Notes: generated by a model not told the origin, from the sequence alone. 64,000 nt of DNA from Castellaniella sp034674885 (GCF_034674885.1 NZ_JAUCDS010000001.1:239003-303002), one strand, 5' to 3'. Positions 50,684-60,152 are shown, counted from the first letter of the stretch. Numbers and translations are program-made.

Positions 50684-51949
50684 ATGAATGACAATCACAG
50701 CAACAGCGGAGCAGTCAGCCGCCGCACTTTGCTGAAGGCCGCCGGGGCAGCAGGCATCGCCACCCTGGCATCTCCCCAGATCGTCCTGGCGCAGGGCGAT
50801 CAGCCCGTCAAGCTGGGGGTCGACAACCCACTCACCGGTACCTACGCCATCACCGGCCGCAACGAACTGCACGGCATGGAACTCGCCGTCGCGGAAATCA
50901 ATGCCAAAGGCGGCATCCTGGGCCGGCCGGCCACGCTCGTCGTCGAAGACTCGACCAGCGGCGATGCCGGGGTCGCTGTCCAAAAAGCCCGCAAGCTCAT
51001 CGACAAGGACAAGGTCGATTTCCTGGTCGGCAACGTCAATTCCGGCCTGACCATGGCCATGTCCGCCGTCGCCTACGAAAAGGGCGTCTTCATGATGGAC
51101 CCCGGCGGGCACGCCGACCCCATCACGGGCAGCGAATGCCACTGGAACGTCTACCAGGTCGACCCTTCCACCACGCTGCTGGTCAATGCCATCGCGCCTT
51201 CCCTGGTCAAGCGCTTCGGCAAGAAATTCTATTTCCTGGTGCCGGATTATGCCTTCGGGCACGGCCTGCTGGACGCCTACAAGGTCAATCTGCAGAAGCT
51301 GGGAGCCACCAACCTGGGAGCCGACCTGATTCCCTTGGGCACGACCGAATATTCGTCCTATCTGATCAAGGCGCAGGCAGCCAATCCCGACGTCATCGTG
51401 ATCCTGCAAAACGGCGAAGACCAGACCAACGTGCTCAAACAGGCCGTGCAGTTCGGCTTGGACAAACGCTTCCACATCGCGGGGGCCAATATCGAACTGG
51501 AAACCCTGGAAGCCCTGCCACCCACCGCCCGCATCGGCAACTGGGTCATCGAATGGTACTGGAATCAACCCGGCGTGCCCCACGTCAAGGAATTCACCGA
51601 CGCCATCATGAAAAAGACCGGGCGCGTTCCAACGGCGCGCACCTGGTTCGGCCATACCGCCATCCACGCCTGCGCCCTGGCGGCCAACACGGCCAAATCC
51701 CTGGACGCCGTGAAAATGGCCCGCGCGCTCAACGGCCTGACGCTCCCTCCGGAAGTCGCCCTGCAACCGCATCCGGCCACGTTCCGCGCTGATCAGCACC
51801 TGCTGATCGGCACGCTATGGGCTGGCCACGCACAGGAAAAAGGCGATGCCGGCCCGGACGATCTCTTCAAGATCGACGAAGTCATCGAAAGCAACACGAT
51901 CGCACCCTCCGTCGCGGAAACCGGGTGCAAGATGACCTGGCCTGCCTAG
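50684..51949 (+). CDS. livK: Branched-chain amino acid-type ABC substrate-binding protein
   Basis: A 421-residue type 1 periplasmic binding protein. It has a Tat-type signal (SRRTLLKAAGAAGIATLA), then KLGVDNPLTGTYAITGRNEL, VVEDSTSGDAGVAVQKARKL and FLVGNVNSGLTMAMSAVAYE. GAGGAGG precedes ATG 50684 by 7 bases. First gene of a complete livKHMGF-type operon. Tat export and the overall pattern place it in a large Burkholderiales group that may bind amides, urea-like or aromatic compounds as well as amino acids, so the ligand is open. Confidence 0.9.
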   Translation: MNDNHSNSGAVSRRTLLKAAGAAGIATLASPQIVLAQGDQPVKLGVDNPLTGTYAITGRNELHGMELAVAEINAKGGILGRPATLVVEDSTSGDAGVAVQKARKLIDKDKVDFLVGNVNSGLTMAMSAVAYEKGVFMMDPGGHADPITGSECHWNVYQVDPSTTLLVNAIAPSLVKRFGKKFYFLVPDYAFGHGLLDAYKVNLQKLGATNLGADLIPLGTTEYSSYLIKAQAANPDVIVILQNGEDQTNVLKQAVQFGLDKRFHIAGANIELETLEALPPTARIGNWVIEWYWNQPGVPHVKEFTDAIMKKTGRVPTARTWFGHTAIHACALAANTAKSLDAVKMARALNGLTLPPEVALQPHPATFRADQHLLIGTLWAGHAQEKGDAGPDDLFKIDEVIESNTIAPSVAETGCKMTWPA

Positions 51950-51975
51950 GCAAGCGCATGCACATGCGCAGGATA

Positions 51976-52021
51976 TCGGGCGGCTCGACCCCGAACGCCG
52001 AACCGGCGGCGGGCCGCCCGA
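51976..52021 (+). promoter_or_regulatory. GC-rich stem between binding-protein gene and permease genes
   Basis: TCGGGCGGC (51976-51984) pairs perfectly with GCCGCCCGA (52013-52021); the 28-base loop can fold further. It lies 27 bases after the binding-protein stop and 77 bases before livH. Such intercistronic hairpins usually raise the amount of the binding protein over the membrane parts by protecting the 5' mRNA; that role is inferred. Confidence 0.55.
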
Positions 52022-52097
52022 CATTTCTCTCTGACAGCGACACTTCGGGGCTGTACATCCCCCGGCGGGGCACTGTCTTGCTCGACGGAGGCTCCTC

Positions 52098-52970
52098 GTG
52101 ACCCAGCTGGTCCTTTTCAATATATTCAACGGACTGGTGATCGGCGCGTTCTACGCCCTCATGGCGCTGGGCCTGTCGCTGATCATCAACCTGACCAACG
52201 TCATCAATTTCGCCCACGGCGGATTCCTGGCCCTGGGCGCCTACATCGCCTATACCCTGCAGCCATACCTGGGCTTCTGGGGCGCCCTGATCGTGTCGCC
52301 TTTCCTGACGGCCCTGATCGGCATCCTGGTCGAACGCGTGCTGATCCGTCCCCTGTACGCCCGCGACCCGCTCTACAGCCTGTTGCTGACCTTCGGCCTG
52401 GCCTACGTGCTGCAGGACTCCGTGCGCTACATCTGGGGCGCCCAGGGCCTGCCCATCCAGGTCCCGGCCATACTGCAATCCTCGCTCAGCCCCACGCTCT
52501 TCTTCCTGACCGGCTACCGGGTGTTCATGGTCGCCCTGGTGGCCATCGCCGTCATCGTCCTGTTCCTCATCCTCAAGAAAACGCGGCTGGGCATGCGCAT
52601 CCGCGCCGGCACCCTGGACCTGGAGATGGTCTCGGCCCTGGGGGTGGATGTGCGCATCCTGCGCAATCTGAATTTCGGCCTGGGGATCTTCTTCGCCGGC
52701 CTGGCGGGCGTGCTGGCCTCCGGCATGCTGGGCCTGACGCCCACGATCGGCGATCAACTGATCATGCCCAGCTTCGTCGCCGTCATCGTCGGCGGGTTGG
52801 GCAGCCTGATCGGCACCCTGTTCGGCGGGCTGCTCATCGGCATTGCCGCCGGGGTGGTCACCGTGTTCTATCCATCGGCATCCGAAGCAACCATCTACGT
52901 GATGATGGCACTCGTGCTGCTGGTTCGGCCGCACGGCCTGTTCGGCGAAGAAGGCGGGACCAAACTGTGA
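52098..52970 (+). CDS. livH: Branched-chain amino acid-type ABC permease LivH
   Basis: A 290-residue inner membrane permease with about eight helices. Landmarks: NGLVIGAFYALMALGLSLII, NLTNVINFAHGGFLALGAYI and GLGSLIGTLFGGLLIGIAAG with the EAA-like coupling region. GTG start at 52098 with GGAGGC upstream. Its stop overlaps the livM start (GTGA, 52967-52970). Confidence 0.93.
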   Translation: MTQLVLFNIFNGLVIGAFYALMALGLSLIINLTNVINFAHGGFLALGAYIAYTLQPYLGFWGALIVSPFLTALIGILVERVLIRPLYARDPLYSLLLTFGLAYVLQDSVRYIWGAQGLPIQVPAILQSSLSPTLFFLTGYRVFMVALVAIAVIVLFLILKKTRLGMRIRAGTLDLEMVSALGVDVRILRNLNFGLGIFFAGLAGVLASGMLGLTPTIGDQLIMPSFVAVIVGGLGSLIGTLFGGLLIGIAAGVVTVFYPSASEATIYVMMALVLLVRPHGLFGEEGGTKL

Positions 52971-53914
52971 ACAACAATACCGTCAACAAATCGATCAGCC
53001 TGATTGTCGTCTGGGCCATCCTGCTGACCCTGCCCACCTGGATCGGCTCCGTCGGCGGCTACACCGACCTGGCGACACGCGTCCTCATCATCGGACTGGC
53101 GGCCATGTCCACCAACCTGCTGGTCGGGCATTCAGGCGTCATGGCCTTCGGGCATGCCGCATATTTCGGGCTCAGCGCCTACGGCACCGGCCTGGTCATC
53201 AAATACCTGGTGCCCAGCACACCCCTGGGGTTCCTCGTCGGTGTTCTGACAGGGGCACTGGGCGGCGCCATCATCGGCTATCTGCTGGCGAAACTGCGTG
53301 GCATCTATTTCGCGCTGGCCACCATCGCCTTCGGCCAGGTGTTCTATTTCATCGCCTTTCGCTGGAACTCGGTCACCGGCGGCGACAATGGCCTGACCTT
53401 TCATCGGCAGCCCATCGACCTGGGCTTCATGCAGATCGACCTGTCCTCCAGCCTGGTGTTCTATTACACGGCCCTGGTGGTATTCGCCGTCTGCGCCGCG
53501 CTGATGTCCATCCTGCTGCGCTCGCCCTTCGGCCACACGCTGCTGGCCATGCGTGAAAACGAGCGACGGGCGCGGTTCCTGGGCATCCCGGTCAACCGCC
53601 ACCTATGGCTGGCCTACACCGCATCCTGCGTCTTCGTAGCCTGCGCCGGGTCCCTGTACGGCATGCTGAACAATTTCGTCAGCCCCCACAACCTGCACTG
53701 GACCCAATCCGGCGATTTCGTGTTGATGGCGGTCATCGGCGGCATGCGCTCTTTCTGGGGGCCTCTGCTGGGGGCAGCCATCTTCGTGATACTGCAGGAT
53801 TACCTGTCGAGCATCACCGACAGCTGGATGTTCTTCATCGGGATGATCTTCGTCCTGGTCGTGCTGTTCATTCCCCGAGGCATCGTCGGGCTGTTGCAGA
53901 GAAAAACATCATGA
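52967..53914 (+). CDS. livM: Branched-chain amino acid-type ABC permease LivM
   Basis: A 315-residue permease partner of LivH. Landmarks: LIIGLAAMSTNLLVGHSGVM, AFGHAAYFGLSAYGTGLVIK, LRGIYFALATIAFGQVFYFI and MRENERRARFLGIPVNRHLW, which contacts the ATPases. GTG start at 52967 shares four bases with livH; its TGA overlaps livG (ATGA, 53911-53914). Full operon coupling is therefore likely. Confidence 0.93.
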   Translation: MNNNTVNKSISLIVVWAILLTLPTWIGSVGGYTDLATRVLIIGLAAMSTNLLVGHSGVMAFGHAAYFGLSAYGTGLVIKYLVPSTPLGFLVGVLTGALGGAIIGYLLAKLRGIYFALATIAFGQVFYFIAFRWNSVTGGDNGLTFHRQPIDLGFMQIDLSSSLVFYYTALVVFAVCAALMSILLRSPFGHTLLAMRENERRARFLGIPVNRHLWLAYTASCVFVACAGSLYGMLNNFVSPHNLHWTQSGDFVLMAVIGGMRSFWGPLLGAAIFVILQDYLSSITDSWMFFIGMIFVLVVLFIPRGIVGLLQRKTS

Positions 53915-54669
53915 GCTTGCTCGAAGTCCACAACGTCACCCAGCGTTTCGGCGAACTGGCAGCCGTCAACCAGGTCTCGCTGAACGTCGAACAGGGTGAA
54001 TTGCACGCCATCATCGGGCCCAACGGCGCCGGCAAGACGACGTTCTTCAACATGATCAGCGGTTTCTACCGCCCCACCAGCGGCCGCATCGTCTTCAACG
54101 GCAGCGACGTCACCGACCTGCCCGCTCACGAACGGGTCGGCCTGGGCATGGCGCGCACCTTCCAGATCACCGAAGTCTTTCCCGAACTCAGCGTGCGCGA
54201 CAATCTGCGCATTGCCGTCGAGATCACACAAGGGCTGCGGATGAAGCTGTTCTCCACCCGTCGGCAGTCGGCCCAGACCGCCGCACAGGTGGACGAACTG
54301 CTGGAGACCGGCGGCCTGACGGCCAATGCCGACCGCCACGTCGGCGAACTGTCGCACGGTGACCAGCGGTCCACCGAAATCATGATGGCGCTGGCCCTGA
54401 AGCCCACGCTGCTGCTGCTCGATGAACCCGCCGCCGGCATGGGCAGCCAGGAAACCTACGACACCGCCGTGCTGATCCGCAGACTGCACCGCACGCAGAA
54501 ACTGACCATCGTCCTGGTGGAACACGATATGCGGGTGATTTTCAACCTGGCCGACCGCATCACGGTCCTGACCGAAGGCGAAGTGCTGGAAGTGGGCACA
54601 CCCGCCGAAATTGCGGCCAGCGAAAAGGTGCAAGTCGCCTACCTGGGGGAAAAACGTGAAGGCACTTGA
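53911..54669 (+). CDS. livG: Branched-chain amino acid-type ABC ATPase LivG
   Basis: A 252-residue ATPase. Walker A GPNGAGKTTFFNMISGFY, the Q-loop region GMARTFQITEVFPELSVRDN, an ABC signature that reads ELSHGDQRSTEIMMALALKP (LSHGD in place of LSGGQ), and Walker B LLLLDEPAAGM. The LSHGDQ variant is typical of this subgroup. It overlaps livM by four and livF by 14 bases. Confidence 0.94.
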   Translation: MSLLEVHNVTQRFGELAAVNQVSLNVEQGELHAIIGPNGAGKTTFFNMISGFYRPTSGRIVFNGSDVTDLPAHERVGLGMARTFQITEVFPELSVRDNLRIAVEITQGLRMKLFSTRRQSAQTAAQVDELLETGGLTANADRHVGELSHGDQRSTEIMMALALKPTLLLLDEPAAGMGSQETYDTAVLIRRLHRTQKLTIVLVEHDMRVIFNLADRITVLTEGEVLEVGTPAEIAASEKVQVAYLGEKREGT

Positions 54670-55381
54670 GGTTCAGCAGCTGCATACGTACTACGGCAAG
54701 AGCCACATCCTGCAGGGGATCGACCTGGAAGTCCAGGAAGGCGAACTCGTTACCCTGCTGGGGCGCAATGGCGCGGGCAAGTCGACGACCCTGCGCAGCA
54801 TCATGGGCCTGACACCGGCTCGCAGTGGCCACATCCAGGTCTTCGGCAAGGAATCCACCCATCTGGCACCCTTTCGCATCGCCCAGATGGGCGTCGGCCT
54901 GGTCCCCGAAGGGCGGCGCGTCTTCGCCAACCTGACGGTGGACGAGAACCTGAAAGTCCCCGTAGACCGGCCGGGCCACTGGAACATCGCGCGCATCTAC
55001 CAGCTGTTTCCTCGACTGGAAGAACGCAAGCACCACAAAGGCAAGCAGCTGTCGGGAGGCGAACAGGAAATGCTGTCCATCGCCCGCGTGCTGCTGCTCA
55101 ACCCCCGGCTGCTGTTGCTCGACGAGCCCTCCCAGGGGCTGGCGCCGCTGATCGTGAAAAACGTGTTCGACGTCATCGTCGCCGCCCGGAATGCCGGAAC
55201 GTCCGTGCTGCTGATCGAACAGAACGTCCGCGCCGCCATCGAAGTGGCCGACCGCGCCTACGTCCTGGACCGAGGCCAGATCACCCATACCGGGTCTGCG
55301 GCGGAATTCGGCCAGGACGAACAGCGCGTGCAGGAGCTGGCGGGGGCCAGCGCCCAGAAATGGGATTTCCCGGACGATTGA
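54656..55381 (+). CDS. livF: Branched-chain amino acid-type ABC ATPase LivF
   Basis: A 241-residue ATPase partner of LivG. Walker A GRNGAGKSTTLRSIMGLT, QMGVGLVPEGRRVFANLTVD, signature QLSGGEQEMLSIARVLLLNP and Walker B LLLLDEPSQGLAPLI. The start is GTG 54656 (MKALEVQQLHTYYGKSHILQ), 14 bases inside livG, with GGGGGA upstream. Last gene of the liv operon, 16 bases from the convergent response-regulator gene. Confidence 0.94.
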   Translation: MKALEVQQLHTYYGKSHILQGIDLEVQEGELVTLLGRNGAGKSTTLRSIMGLTPARSGHIQVFGKESTHLAPFRIAQMGVGLVPEGRRVFANLTVDENLKVPVDRPGHWNIARIYQLFPRLEERKHHKGKQLSGGEQEMLSIARVLLLNPRLLLLDEPSQGLAPLIVKNVFDVIVAARNAGTSVLLIEQNVRAAIEVADRAYVLDRGQITHTGSAAEFGQDEQRVQELAGASAQKWDFPDD

Positions 55382-55397
55382 TCCTCCGGCGGCAGAT

Positions 55398-56015
55398 TCA
55401 CAGCCGCCCGGCCGCCCGCACCAGATCCGCCAGCGTGCGCACGGCCATCTTGTGCATGACGCGGCTGCGGCGCACCTTGACGGTGATCTCGCTGATGTGA
55501 AGTTCCGCCGCGATCTGCTTGTTCAGCATGCCGCGCACCACCCGATCCATCACGGCGCGTTCGCCCTCGGTCAATGTCGCCCAGCGATCGCGCACTTCGG
55601 CTGCGCCCGACATCGCGGCGCGCTGCGTGCGGTCCTTCTCCAGCGCCGCATGGATGGCATCCAGCAGGTCCTGGTCGCGGAAAGGCTTGGTCAGGAAATC
55701 CACCGCCCCCAGCTTCATGGCGCTGACGGACATGGGAATGTCGCCATGCCCGGTGATCATCACCACGGGCATCCGGCGCCGGGCCGCATCCATGCGGCGC
55801 AGGAAATCCATACCGCTTTGGCCCGGCAGGCGTACATCCAGGACCAGGCAGGCAGGCCCGTCGCCGGTGCCGGCTTCCAGAAATTCCCGCACCGATGCGA
55901 AACCACGCACGGGCAGACCGACCGAATGCATCAGGTCTTCCAGCGATTCGCGCAGCGAGGCATCGTCATCAATGAGATAGACACAAGGCGAATCGTCCAG
56001 TGCCGCAAGCGTCAT
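55398..56015 (-). CDS. FixJ-family response regulator
   Basis: A 205-residue two-component response regulator. Receiver: VYLIDDDASLRESLEDLMHS, phospho-Asp in CLVLDVRLPGQSGMDFLRRM, MITGHGDIPMSVSAMKLGAV, DFLTKPFRDQDLL. Then a LuxR-type helix-turn-helix: LTEGERAVMDRVVRGMLNKQ, IAAELHISEITVKVRRSRVM. Its ATG overlaps the TGA of the kinase gene (56012-56015). The regulon is unknown; the liv operon ends next to it but is convergent. Confidence 0.93.
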   Translation of the reverse strand: MTLAALDDSPCVYLIDDDASLRESLEDLMHSVGLPVRGFASVREFLEAGTGDGPACLVLDVRLPGQSGMDFLRRMDAARRRMPVVMITGHGDIPMSVSAMKLGAVDFLTKPFRDQDLLDAIHAALEKDRTQRAAMSGAAEVRDRWATLTEGERAVMDRVVRGMLNKQIAAELHISEITVKVRRSRVMHKMAVRTLADLVRAAGRL

Positions 56016-57091
56016 GGCGCGTGCTCCGGGTGCGCAGCTGGCAGCGTGAAGCAGAACACCGCGCCGCCGCTCTGGCCGGCTTGCGCCCAGAGGCGACCAC
56101 CGTGGCTTTCGATGATGTCCCGGCTGATGGTCAGACCCAGGCCGGTCCCATCCGGTTTGGTGGTCCAGAAGGTATCGAACAGCCTGTCCTGCGCCTGAGG
56201 GCTCAGCCCGGGTCCGCTATCGGCCAGCGAAAGCCGCACCAGCCCTGAGTCGTCGTTGCCCAGGCTCAGGGCCAGGCGGCGCCCGTCAGCCGGCGTATCG
56301 CGCATGGCCTCGATCGCATTGAGCACCAGATTGACCAGCACCTGACCGATCTGCACGCGGTCGGCCATCACGGCAGGCAGGCCATCCTGGATCTGCTCGG
56401 ACAGCACGACTTCGTTGCGATCCAGTTCGCCCTGGGCCAGCGCCACGACTTCCTCGACCACGTCAGCCAGCCTGACCGGCACTCTCTGCGGCTCGGCATT
56501 ACGGATCTGGCTGCGTATCCTCGCCACCACGTCGCTGGCCCGATCAGCGTCATCGATCATGCGCTGCAAGGCCCGCAGCGCCCGTTCCAGATTTGGCGGA
56601 TCATGTTCCAGCCAGCGCTGGCACGCGCTGCCGCTGGTGACGATGGCAGCCAGCGGCTGGTTGATTTCGTGGGCGATCGAGGCGGTCAGCCCGCCCAGGC
56701 TGCGGATGCGGGCCATACGCACCAGGTGCGCACGCATCTCGAAGGCGGCGTCCTGGGCCGCAGCGCGCTGCAGCGCCAGGTAGGCGGTGATGGCGATGGC
56801 GGCAATGCTGATCAGCGCATTGATCAGGCCCGATTCGTGCAAGCCATGCCCCTTGGGCGTGAGCAGCAGGCTGAGCACGGTCAGCACGACGCAGGCCGCC
56901 GTCAGCACGGTCACGCCGCGCCGGGACAGGAAACCGAGCCCGGCCAGGATCACCGCCACGTAGAACACGGCCGCCGCGATTTCAAGCCGCGTGAACGTGT
57001 CGGCGACGAAAATGGCCGCCATCAGCACAGCCAGCCAGGCCATGCCGATGCGCGGATGTTGCTTGAAATGTCCGGACAGCCTGAACAGCAT
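56012..57091 (-). CDS. Membrane sensor histidine kinase
   Basis: A 359-residue kinase that pairs with the FixJ-type regulator downstream. About four N-terminal membrane helices (residues 15-120, for example LAVLMAAIFVADTFTRLEIA) form the sensor part with no large periplasmic domain. Then the H-box LTASIAHEINQPLAAIVTSG, N-box VLVNLVLNAIEAM, and the ATP-lid motifs DSGPGLSPQAQDRLFDTFWT and GTGLGLTISRDIIESHGGRL. The start at 57091 (MLFRLSGHFK) has GGGAGA upstream; a GTG at 57151 would add 20 Arg/Pro-rich residues. Signal unknown. Confidence 0.92.
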   Translation of the reverse strand: MLFRLSGHFKQHPRIGMAWLAVLMAAIFVADTFTRLEIAAAVFYVAVILAGLGFLSRRGVTVLTAACVVLTVLSLLLTPKGHGLHESGLINALISIAAIAITAYLALQRAAAQDAAFEMRAHLVRMARIRSLGGLTASIAHEINQPLAAIVTSGSACQRWLEHDPPNLERALRALQRMIDDADRASDVVARIRSQIRNAEPQRVPVRLADVVEEVVALAQGELDRNEVVLSEQIQDGLPAVMADRVQIGQVLVNLVLNAIEAMRDTPADGRRLALSLGNDDSGLVRLSLADSGPGLSPQAQDRLFDTFWTTKPDGTGLGLTISRDIIESHGGRLWAQAGQSGGAVFCFTLPAAHPEHAP

Positions 57092-57197
57092 GCGCGATGT
57101 TCTCCCTGGATCAGGACGCGGCGCCCGGTCTGCGCCGATGCAGGCCGGCACCTGCCATTGTAGAGGCGCCGCGTCCCGATGGATCAGTGCCAGCTAG

Positions 57198-59966
57198 TCA
57201 GTACCAGCCTCCATTTCGACGGATATAGGCGGTCTTCACCTGCTGCGTCAGCGCGACATAGCCAGCCATGGTCAGGATCAGCCATGCGAAATAGACTGGC
57301 GGCAGGCTGACGAAGCCCATGGCCTCGGCCAGCGGCGAAAAGGGCAGCCAGCACGCCAGCCCGATGGCGGCGCAGGTCGACAACAGAACCGGCGACGCGG
57401 CGGTGCTTTGCAGGAAGGGGATCCGGCGCGTACGCAGCATGTGGACCACGAACGTCTGCGACACCAGTCCTTCGATGAACCAGCCGGAATTCATGATGGC
57501 CTGGCCGCCGTCACCGCCCCGCAACGCATAGGCCGCCCCTGCGCCGAATACCGTCCACATCAAGGCATAGGTGGTGATGTCGAAGACCGAAGACGTCGGC
57601 CCCAACCACAGCATGAAGCGCCGGATATTGCCCGCCTCCCATTTGCGCGGCTTTTTCATGAACTCGTCGTCCATGTGGTCCCAGGGCAGCGTCAGCTGAG
57701 AGATGTCGTAGACCAGGTTCTGAATCAGCAACTGCAGGGCCAGCATCGGTTCCCAGGGCAGCCAGGCCGAGGCCACCAGCACGGAGAGCACATTGCCGAA
57801 GTTGGAACTGGCGGTCATGTTCAGGTACTTGAGGATATTGCCAAAGGTCTCGCGCCCCATGACCACCCCCTGCTCCAGCACCATCAGGTCCTTTTCCAGC
57901 AGCACGATGTCGGCCGTCTCCTTGGCAATGTCGGCACCGGAATCGACTGAAATACCCACGTCGGCGTCACGCAATGCAGGCGCATCGTTGATGCCATCCC
58001 CCAGGAACCCCACCGTGTGGCCGTTGGCCTGCAAGGCCTTGACCACGCGGGATTTCTGCAGTGGCGTGAGCTTGGCGAACAGCACGGCCGACTCCACGCG
58101 GCGGCGCAGCACCGCATCGTCCGTGCCTTCGATGTCGGCGCCCAGCATCAGGCGGCCATCGCCGGCCACGCCGACATCCAGGCCCACCTCGCGGCAGACC
58201 CTGGCGGCGACGATGGGATTGTCCCCAGTCAGCACCTTGACGGCCACGCCATATTCATTGAGCGCGCGGATCGCCGCCAAGGCGGAATCCTTGGGCGGAT
58301 CCAGAAAGGTCAGAAAGCCGCGCACCACCAGGTCACGCTCGTCGGCAGCAGCGAATTGCACGCCATCCTGCGCGGGCAGGCGGCGCGCGGCCACCACCAG
58401 CACGCGAAAGCCGTCGCGGTTGTACTCCTCGGCCCGTCGCAGCAGGCGCTCGCGCAGCGACCCATCCAGCGGCACCTCGCGCCCGCCCACGATCGCGTGG
58501 GTGCTGACGGCCAGCATTTCTTCCACGGCGCCCTTGGTGATCATGTCCAGAGCGCCATCGGCATCCCGGACCACCACCGACAGACGGCGACGGACAAAAT
58601 CGAAGGGAATTTCATCCACTTTCTCGACCCCGGCGCAGGCGCTCCAATCCCGCGTTTCCTGCGCACTGGTCACGATGGCGCGATCCATCAGGTTGCGCTG
58701 CCCGCTCTGGTGGACGCTGTTGAGCCATCCCAGGCGCAGCACGTCATCGTCCTCTTCGCCGTCCACGTTGAAGTGGTGTTCCAGGATGATGCGGTCCTGT
58801 GTCAGCGTGCCCGTCTTGTCGGTGCACAGCACATCCATGGCGCCAAAGTTCTGCACGGAATTCAGCCGCTTGACGACCACCTTGCGCCGCGCCATGGCGA
58901 CCGCGCCCTTCGCCAGATTGGTCGAGACGATCATGGGCAGCATTTCCGGCGTCAGCCCCACGGCCACGGCCAATGCGAAGGTCAGGGCCGTGACCCAGTC
59001 GCCCTTGGTCACGCCATTGATGAGAAAGACGATCGGGACCATGATCAGCATGAACTTGATCAGCAGCCAGGAAACGCTGTTGACGCCCCGATCAAAGCTG
59101 GTTTCCACCCGCTTGGTCGACGTGACGTTACGAGCCAGAGAGCCGAAATACGTGTTCTGACCGGTGGCGGCCACCACGGCAGTCGCAGTGCCGCTGACCA
59201 CATTGGTCCCCATGAAGCACATGCCGGCCAGATCCAGCAGGCTGGCACCCTCGCGGGACGGAGCATCCGCGTGCTTGGCGCTGACGTTGCCCAGCGTATC
59301 GTATTTTTCGACGGGAATGGCTTCGCCGGTCAGGATGGCCTGGCTGATGAACAGGTCGCGCGAATGCAGCAGACGCACGTCCGCCGGAATCATGTCGCCG
59401 GCCTGCAGTTCGACGATGTCGCCCGGCACCAGTTCGCTCATGGGCAGCTCGCAACGCACCGGCACGCTGGCCTGGAGATCGCGGCGCAGCACCGTGGCGG
59501 TGCTGCGCACCATGGACTTCAGCCGCTCGGCCGCACGGCCGGATCGGTATTCCTGGACAAAGCGCAGCAAGCCGCTGATCGCCACCATCGTCATCATGAT
59601 GACGATGCCGGTCCATTCACGGTCTGCAGGCGCCGCGAAATGGACGTCGGTGAAATACGATACGGTCGCCAGCCCCAGCAGGACCATCACGAACGGATTG
59701 CGGAATGCGGACAACAACTGCAGCCAGGCTGGCGCGGGTTTATCGTGCGAGACCTCGTTCAGACCATCCACTGCGCGCCGGGCAACGACCTCGGCGGCGG
59801 TCAGCCCATCGCGCCGGGCGTGCAGCGCCTCAAGGCTGTCCTGGGCGGACAATTGCGCATGCCGGGCAATCGGCATGATCCTGGATGTTCGAGGCGTCCG
59901 GGGCGCCGTCGGGCTGCCGGGCGCCCCGGACAGGCGTGGCAGCAATGCTTCGTTGACTTGCTTCAT
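57198..59966 (-). CDS. mgtA: Magnesium-translocating P-type ATPase, MgtA/MgtB type
   Basis: A 922-residue P3B-type ATPase that imports Mg2+. It has the TGEAIPVEK actuator motif, the phosphorylation site VLCTDKTGTLTQDRIILEHH, KVLTGDNPIVAARVCREVGL, FLGDGINDAPALRDADVGIS and late membrane helices (LQLLIQNLVYDISQLTLPWD). A 30-residue Pro/Arg/Thr-rich N-terminal extension precedes the MPIARHAQ region. GGGAG lies 8 bases before ATG 59966. A 46-codon ORF with an acidic start lies 45 bases upstream on the same strand and may control it. In enterics expression follows low Mg2+ through PhoP and the leader. Confidence 0.95.
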   Translation of the reverse strand: MKQVNEALLPRLSGAPGSPTAPRTPRTSRIMPIARHAQLSAQDSLEALHARRDGLTAAEVVARRAVDGLNEVSHDKPAPAWLQLLSAFRNPFVMVLLGLATVSYFTDVHFAAPADREWTGIVIMMTMVAISGLLRFVQEYRSGRAAERLKSMVRSTATVLRRDLQASVPVRCELPMSELVPGDIVELQAGDMIPADVRLLHSRDLFISQAILTGEAIPVEKYDTLGNVSAKHADAPSREGASLLDLAGMCFMGTNVVSGTATAVVAATGQNTYFGSLARNVTSTKRVETSFDRGVNSVSWLLIKFMLIMVPIVFLINGVTKGDWVTALTFALAVAVGLTPEMLPMIVSTNLAKGAVAMARRKVVVKRLNSVQNFGAMDVLCTDKTGTLTQDRIILEHHFNVDGEEDDDVLRLGWLNSVHQSGQRNLMDRAIVTSAQETRDWSACAGVEKVDEIPFDFVRRRLSVVVRDADGALDMITKGAVEEMLAVSTHAIVGGREVPLDGSLRERLLRRAEEYNRDGFRVLVVAARRLPAQDGVQFAAADERDLVVRGFLTFLDPPKDSALAAIRALNEYGVAVKVLTGDNPIVAARVCREVGLDVGVAGDGRLMLGADIEGTDDAVLRRRVESAVLFAKLTPLQKSRVVKALQANGHTVGFLGDGINDAPALRDADVGISVDSGADIAKETADIVLLEKDLMVLEQGVVMGRETFGNILKYLNMTASSNFGNVLSVLVASAWLPWEPMLALQLLIQNLVYDISQLTLPWDHMDDEFMKKPRKWEAGNIRRFMLWLGPTSSVFDITTYALMWTVFGAGAAYALRGGDGGQAIMNSGWFIEGLVSQTFVVHMLRTRRIPFLQSTAASPVLLSTCAAIGLACWLPFSPLAEAMGFVSLPPVYFAWLILTMAGYVALTQQVKTAYIRRNGGWY

Positions 59967-60011
59967 GGTGGTGCTCCCGCTCAGACAGCCTGCGCAGGAG
60001 CGCGCCCACGA

Positions 60012-60152
60012 TCAAGGCGCAAGCGTCTCCCGCCCAATGCGAGTCCGGGCTCGATGGGTACTGGAAGTGGGATGAGTCGGGCAATGGCGCGCCGCGCAGA
60101 TCGCCGGATCGCCTTCTGTATCGCCGCTATCTGACTCGCTGTCGTCGGTCAT
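60012..60152 (-). CDS. Acidic leader peptide upstream of mgtA (candidate Mg2+ sensor ORF)
   Basis: A 46-codon ORF starting MTDDSESDSGDTEGDP and continuing into a Cys/His/Thr/Arg-rich tail. AGGAGG lies 10 bases upstream, the best ribosome binding site in the neighbourhood. Acidic runs followed by Pro near a start codon destabilise ribosomes at low Mg2+ in E. coli, and the enteric mgtA leader ORF mgtL uses an Asp/Glu-Pro start in this way. The order leader ORF, then mgtA 45 bases later, is the same. Function is inferred; no similarity in the tail is recognised. Confidence 0.55.
   Translation of the reverse strand: MTDDSESDSGDTEGDPAICAARHCPTHPTSSTHRARTRIGRETLAP

Noticed and set aside
51949..52098. 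A missed gene between the liv binding protein and livH
   Set aside because: Only 148 bases, no frame with a start signal; dominated by a stem-loop.
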